DNA of 64,000 nucleotides from Actinomycetota bacterium (GTDB lineage Bacteria; Actinomycetota; Acidimicrobiia; Acidimicrobiales; Ilumatobacteraceae). The position numbers and the translations under genes are program-made. This document shows, piece by piece, positions 61,330-64,000 of this stretch (the first letter of the stretch is position 1; the number at the start of each line of letters is the position of its first letter). Where the stretch lies: assembly GCA_947454105.1 (NCBI GenBank), contig CANGIP010000012.1, positions 1 through 64,000 of the forward strand, in the 5' to 3' direction. The notes below the pieces were generated by a model. The model was not told the origin of the DNA. It ran no database searches and saw only the letters and a program-made list of their open reading frames with translations.

Positions 61330-62365
61330 ACACATCGGTCGCATCATTGATGCGGCTGACAATGAACAGCTTCGCTTCGATCACTTCATGAACGAAGCGC
61401 TGTATGGCGCTCAAGGTTTCTATACCTCAGGTGTTGGCCGCGCTGGTCGTCGAGGTGACTTCATTACGTCTCCGGAAATTGGTCCGTTATTCGGAACAGT
61501 GATTGCCCGTGCACTTGATGCGTGGTGGCGTGACATGGGACGCCCGCACGACTTTCATATTTATGATGTTGGCGCGGGACCGGGTGGATTAGCTCGAGCC
61601 GTGATTGCTGCGCAGCCAGACTGTTTGGCTGGTGATGTTTCGCGATACGTGTGTGTAGAAATTGGCGAGGCACAGTGGAAAACGCATCCCGATGGTGTGA
61701 CTTCAATGAAGTCGTTACCCAGTGGTGAGTTGCGCGGTGTGGTGCTTGCCAACGAATTGCTCGACAACTTGCCATTTCGTTTGTTGGTGTGTGACGGCAC
61801 ATGGCGTGAAGCATGGGTGACACATCGAGCAGGTGCTTTCAGTGAGGTTTTGTATCCACTCAGTGATGAACCGGCTTTCGCACTTCCTACGAAACCAATT
61901 CTTGGTGCGCGCATACCGTGGCAACAAGCAGCGGGCGAATGGGTGAGTGACATCTTGAGTCGTCTGAATGGACGACTTGTTGTGATTGATTATGCAGTTC
62001 CATTAACGACCGAACTCGCGCAACGCCCATGGCGCGATTGGTTACGTACGTATGCGGGCCATGAAAAGGGAGCCCACTATTTACGCAACGTTGGTGCGCA
62101 AGACATCACAACTGATGTGTGCATTGATCAGATCATTGCGCCGTGCGGGCAACCAGACTCGGTGCGATCACAATCGCAGTTCTTGCAACTATGGGGTATT
62201 GATGAACTTGTTGAAGAGGGAAAGCGAATTTGGAATGAAGAATCGGCACGACCTGGTTTGGGGGCGATGAAAATGCGCAGCCGAATCAGTGAAGCTGAGG
62301 CGCTCCTTGACCTAAATGGCCCTGGCGGGTTTTCTGTACTTGAATGGATTAGGTTACGTGAGTGA
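61313..62365 (+). CDS. MidA/NDUFAF7-type SAM-dependent methyltransferase (COG1565)
   Basis: A 350-aa enzyme of the MidA family. Motifs: FDHFMNEALYGAQGFYTSG, GDFITSPEIGPLFG, the SAM site YDVGAGPGGLARAVI and VVLANELLDNLPFRLL. In mitochondria NDUFAF7 dimethylates an Arg of the 49-kDa complex I subunit (NuoD homologue) during assembly. Here the gene is fused by overlap to a complex I operon, which supports a similar role on NuoD2 or NuoD. GTG 61313 is the likely start, 17 bp inside nuoN2. The stop overlaps the ABC gene (GTGA). Confidence 0.9.
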   Translation: MPSAAEHIGRIIDAADNEQLRFDHFMNEALYGAQGFYTSGVGRAGRRGDFITSPEIGPLFGTVIARALDAWWRDMGRPHDFHIYDVGAGPGGLARAVIAAQPDCLAGDVSRYVCVEIGEAQWKTHPDGVTSMKSLPSGELRGVVLANELLDNLPFRLLVCDGTWREAWVTHRAGAFSEVLYPLSDEPAFALPTKPILGARIPWQQAAGEWVSDILSRLNGRLVVIDYAVPLTTELAQRPWRDWLRTYAGHEKGAHYLRNVGAQDITTDVCIDQIIAPCGQPDSVRSQSQFLQLWGIDELVEEGKRIWNEESARPGLGAMKMRSRISEAEALLDLNGPGGFSVLEWIRLRE

Positions 62366-63276
62366 TCACCGTTGAGGGTTTAACCAAGAAGTATGGATCG
62401 ACAACCGCAGTTGACTCGTTGTCATTCACTGTCACTCCAGGTCGAGTCACCGGATTCCTCGGGCCTAATGGATCGGGCAAGAGTACGTCAATGCGCTGCA
62501 TGATCGGACTTGATCGCGTGCAGTCGGGGACCACTCTTTTTGATGGTCAACCGTATGAAAAATTGAAACAACCGTTGCATGAAGTTGGGGCTTTGCTTGA
62601 CGCAGGAAATGCCCACGCTGGACGTACGGCGCGTAACCATTTACGTTGGCTGGCGATGAGCAATGGCATCTCAACCAAGCGTGTTGATGAAGTTCTTGAA
62701 CTAGTGGGTTTGACTGACGTCGCCAAAAAGCGTGTGGGTCAGTTCTCGCTGGGTATGAAACAACGACTCGGTATTGCATCAGTCATGTTGGGGGATCCGA
62801 AAGTTGTCATCTTGGATGAACCAGCGAACGGACTCGACCCTGAAGGTATTCGTTGGATTCGCGAGATGCTCAAGCATTTGGCCTCGCAAGGTCGTTCGGT
62901 GTTGGTGAGTAGTCACCTACTTTCTGAGATGGCGCTCATGGCCGATGATCTCGTTGTGATCGGTAAGGGTCGCTTGATTACTGAATGCACCGTTCCAGAA
63001 TTTGTCGATCGGTATACAAAGAAATGGGTAGTGGTGAAAAGTCCACAACTCGGAGTTTTAGTTTCATTAGCTCAAACTGCCGGAATGCATGTATCAATCG
63101 GCTCAGATACTGCCGAGTTTCATGGCATAGCTGCGGCAGCGATTGGTGAACTTGCTGCACAAAACAACATTGTTTTGCATGAACTGGCTACACAAACCGG
63201 ATCCCTTGAAGACGCCTTCTTAGAAGTCACCGCAGACTCTGTCGAATATCACAGTCATTCGGAGGTGAAGTCATGA
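62362..63276 (+). CDS. ABC transporter ATP-binding protein
   Basis: A 304-aa ATPase: Walker A FLGPNGSGKSTSMRC, signature FSLGMKQRLG, Walker B VVILDEPANGLDP and switch His in VLVSSHLL. It belongs to the drug/lipid exporter (ABC-2) type seen with separate permeases. The C-terminal 90 residues form the usual accessory domain. The substrate is not known. GTG 62362 overlaps the methyltransferase stop, so it may share the nuo2 transcript; a link to complex I is not implied. Confidence 0.92.
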   Translation: MITVEGLTKKYGSTTAVDSLSFTVTPGRVTGFLGPNGSGKSTSMRCMIGLDRVQSGTTLFDGQPYEKLKQPLHEVGALLDAGNAHAGRTARNHLRWLAMSNGISTKRVDEVLELVGLTDVAKKRVGQFSLGMKQRLGIASVMLGDPKVVILDEPANGLDPEGIRWIREMLKHLASQGRSVLVSSHLLSEMALMADDLVVIGKGRLITECTVPEFVDRYTKKWVVVKSPQLGVLVSLAQTAGMHVSIGSDTAEFHGIAAAAIGELAAQNNIVLHELATQTGSLEDAFLEVTADSVEYHSHSEVKS

Positions 63277-64000
63277 TGTCTATCGTTCGAAGTGAATGGC
63301 TGAAATTGCGAACCGTCCGTTCGAATGTCACACTGGCGATTGTTGCCATCCTGTTGCCGCTTGCGATTACTTTATTAACCGCGGTCTTTATCAAAATACG
63401 TGATGTTGACGATTCAACGATTCCGGCAGTGTTGCTTGGTAGTGGAACAATGAGTGTTCTGCTTATGGGCGTTGTAGGTGTTTTGGTAATTACTCAGGAA
63501 TATTCACAGGGCACTATTCGTTTGACATTTGCGGCAACGCCACATCGTTCTCGTGTTTATATGGCAAAGATCATTCTCTTATTTGCCGTGTCAATTGTTG
63601 TCACCTCGATTGTGCAAGTCGTCGGAAGTTTCGGCGGGAAAGCAATCTTGAATTCCCGCGGGTTTCATGGAGCAGTCTTTAACGATCAAACAACCGTGGC
63701 ATTCATTGCAATGACAATCGTCGGAGTGCTTGTTTCGTTTCTTGGCCTAGCAATCGGAACTTTCACTCGCAACCCACCTTTTGCGATCACCACTTTGGTG
63801 CTTTGGCCATTGTTGATTGAAGGAATCGTTGGCGGGTTGTTGTCACTCATATTTGGTGAACATATGCGCACCTGGTTGCCATTTTCGGCGGGATTAGGTT
63901 CGATGCAAATACGTGATCACTTTTTGCATCTTGGACGTTGGGGTTCGGTCGGATACTTCGGTGCATGGGTTGTCGGAATTTCACTGATCGCTCACACAGT
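63273..64000 (+). CDS. ABC-2 type permease, partial (3' end beyond window)
   Basis: At least 242 codons are visible, open to the window edge. The start MMSIVRSEWLKLRTVRSNVT is typical of actinobacterial ABC-2 permeases, with GGAGG eight bases upstream of ATG 63273. Helices include VTLAIVAILLPLAITLLTAVF, SVLLMGVVGVLVI, ILLFAVSIVVTSIVQVVG, AMTIVGVLVSFLGLAIGTF and FAITTLVLWPLLIEGIVGG. The QEYSQGTIRLTFAATPHR motif after helix 2 is family-specific. It pairs with the ATPase just upstream. Confidence 0.88.
   Translation, partial: MMSIVRSEWLKLRTVRSNVTLAIVAILLPLAITLLTAVFIKIRDVDDSTIPAVLLGSGTMSVLLMGVVGVLVITQEYSQGTIRLTFAATPHRSRVYMAKIILLFAVSIVVTSIVQVVGSFGGKAILNSRGFHGAVFNDQTTVAFIAMTIVGVLVSFLGLAIGTFTRNPPFAITTLVLWPLLIEGIVGGLLSLIFGEHMRTWLPFSAGLGSMQIRDHFLHLGRWGSVGYFGAWVVGISLIAHT

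Overview
The window looks like a chromosomal piece of a free-living, aerobic, Gram-positive-lineage actinobacterium, most likely of class Acidimicrobiia (Ilumatobacter / freshwater acIV type). The inference rests on moderate GC, dense coding with many 4-bp ATGA/GTGA overlaps, a GlnR-like orphan regulator beside two glutamine synthetases, a mycothiol-type glycosyltransferase next to a YbjN-domain gene, a Rex-hemA-hemC-hemD-hemB cluster, an RsiG-like protein and a MenJ-like reductase. No 16S, tRNA or other taxonomic marker is present, so placement is an inference.

Layout. 1-3.7 kb: a partial exported protein, then a GlnR-like regulator, glnA (GSI) and glnII (GSII), all leftward. 3.9-8.7 kb: nadE, then a leftward trio (MFS transporter, YgjP-type metallopeptidase, histidine phosphatase), then a rightward pair encoding a MoaD-like sulfur carrier and an RsiG-like c-di-GMP-binding anti-sigma candidate. 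8.8-15 kb: mshA-like, YbjN, proC, a gene-free stretch that appears to encode a structured RNA, a SAM hydroxide adenosyltransferase, a palindromic repeat, a 27-codon membrane ORF, an acyl-CoA ligase and a membrane protein. 15-21 kb: rex followed by hemA, C, D, B and L. 21.1-23.9 kb: a putative lipoprotein, a menaquinone-reductase-like flavoprotein and a membrane-anchored cytochrome c.

24.3-44.6 kb is one uninterrupted rightward run: a seven-gene bc/b6f-like cluster (small membrane protein, ferredoxin-type protein, split cytochrome b, Rieske protein, diheme cytochrome c, unknown membrane protein), then nuoA to nuoN, a full 14-subunit complex I. 44.6-50.6 kb is a mixed metabolic stretch: RecB-like nuclease, two glutamine amidotransferases, an Old-Yellow-Enzyme oxidoreductase, an aldehyde dehydrogenase, a second copy of the palindromic repeat, and threonine ammonia-lyase. 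50.65-61.3 kb is a second complex I operon, nuoA2-B2-C2-D2-H2-I2-J2-K2-L2-M2-N2, without nuoE, F and G. It runs by overlap into a MidA/NDUFAF7-type methyltransferase and an ABC exporter pair, the last gene cut by the window end.

Most of the window serves respiration and its cofactors: haem for the cytochromes, menaquinone processing, NAD synthesis, NADH/NAD sensing by Rex, and two different complex I machines. The most interesting items are: the second complex I, which lacks the NADH module and has substitutions at conserved quinone-site positions in NuoD2 and NuoH2; the bc-nuo super-operon containing a ferredoxin; the RsiG-like protein with a perfect c-di-GMP motif; the structured RNA after proC; the dispersed 59-bp palindrome; and a four-cysteine N-terminal extension on HemL. 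No CRISPR, phage, transposase, rRNA or tRNA was seen.
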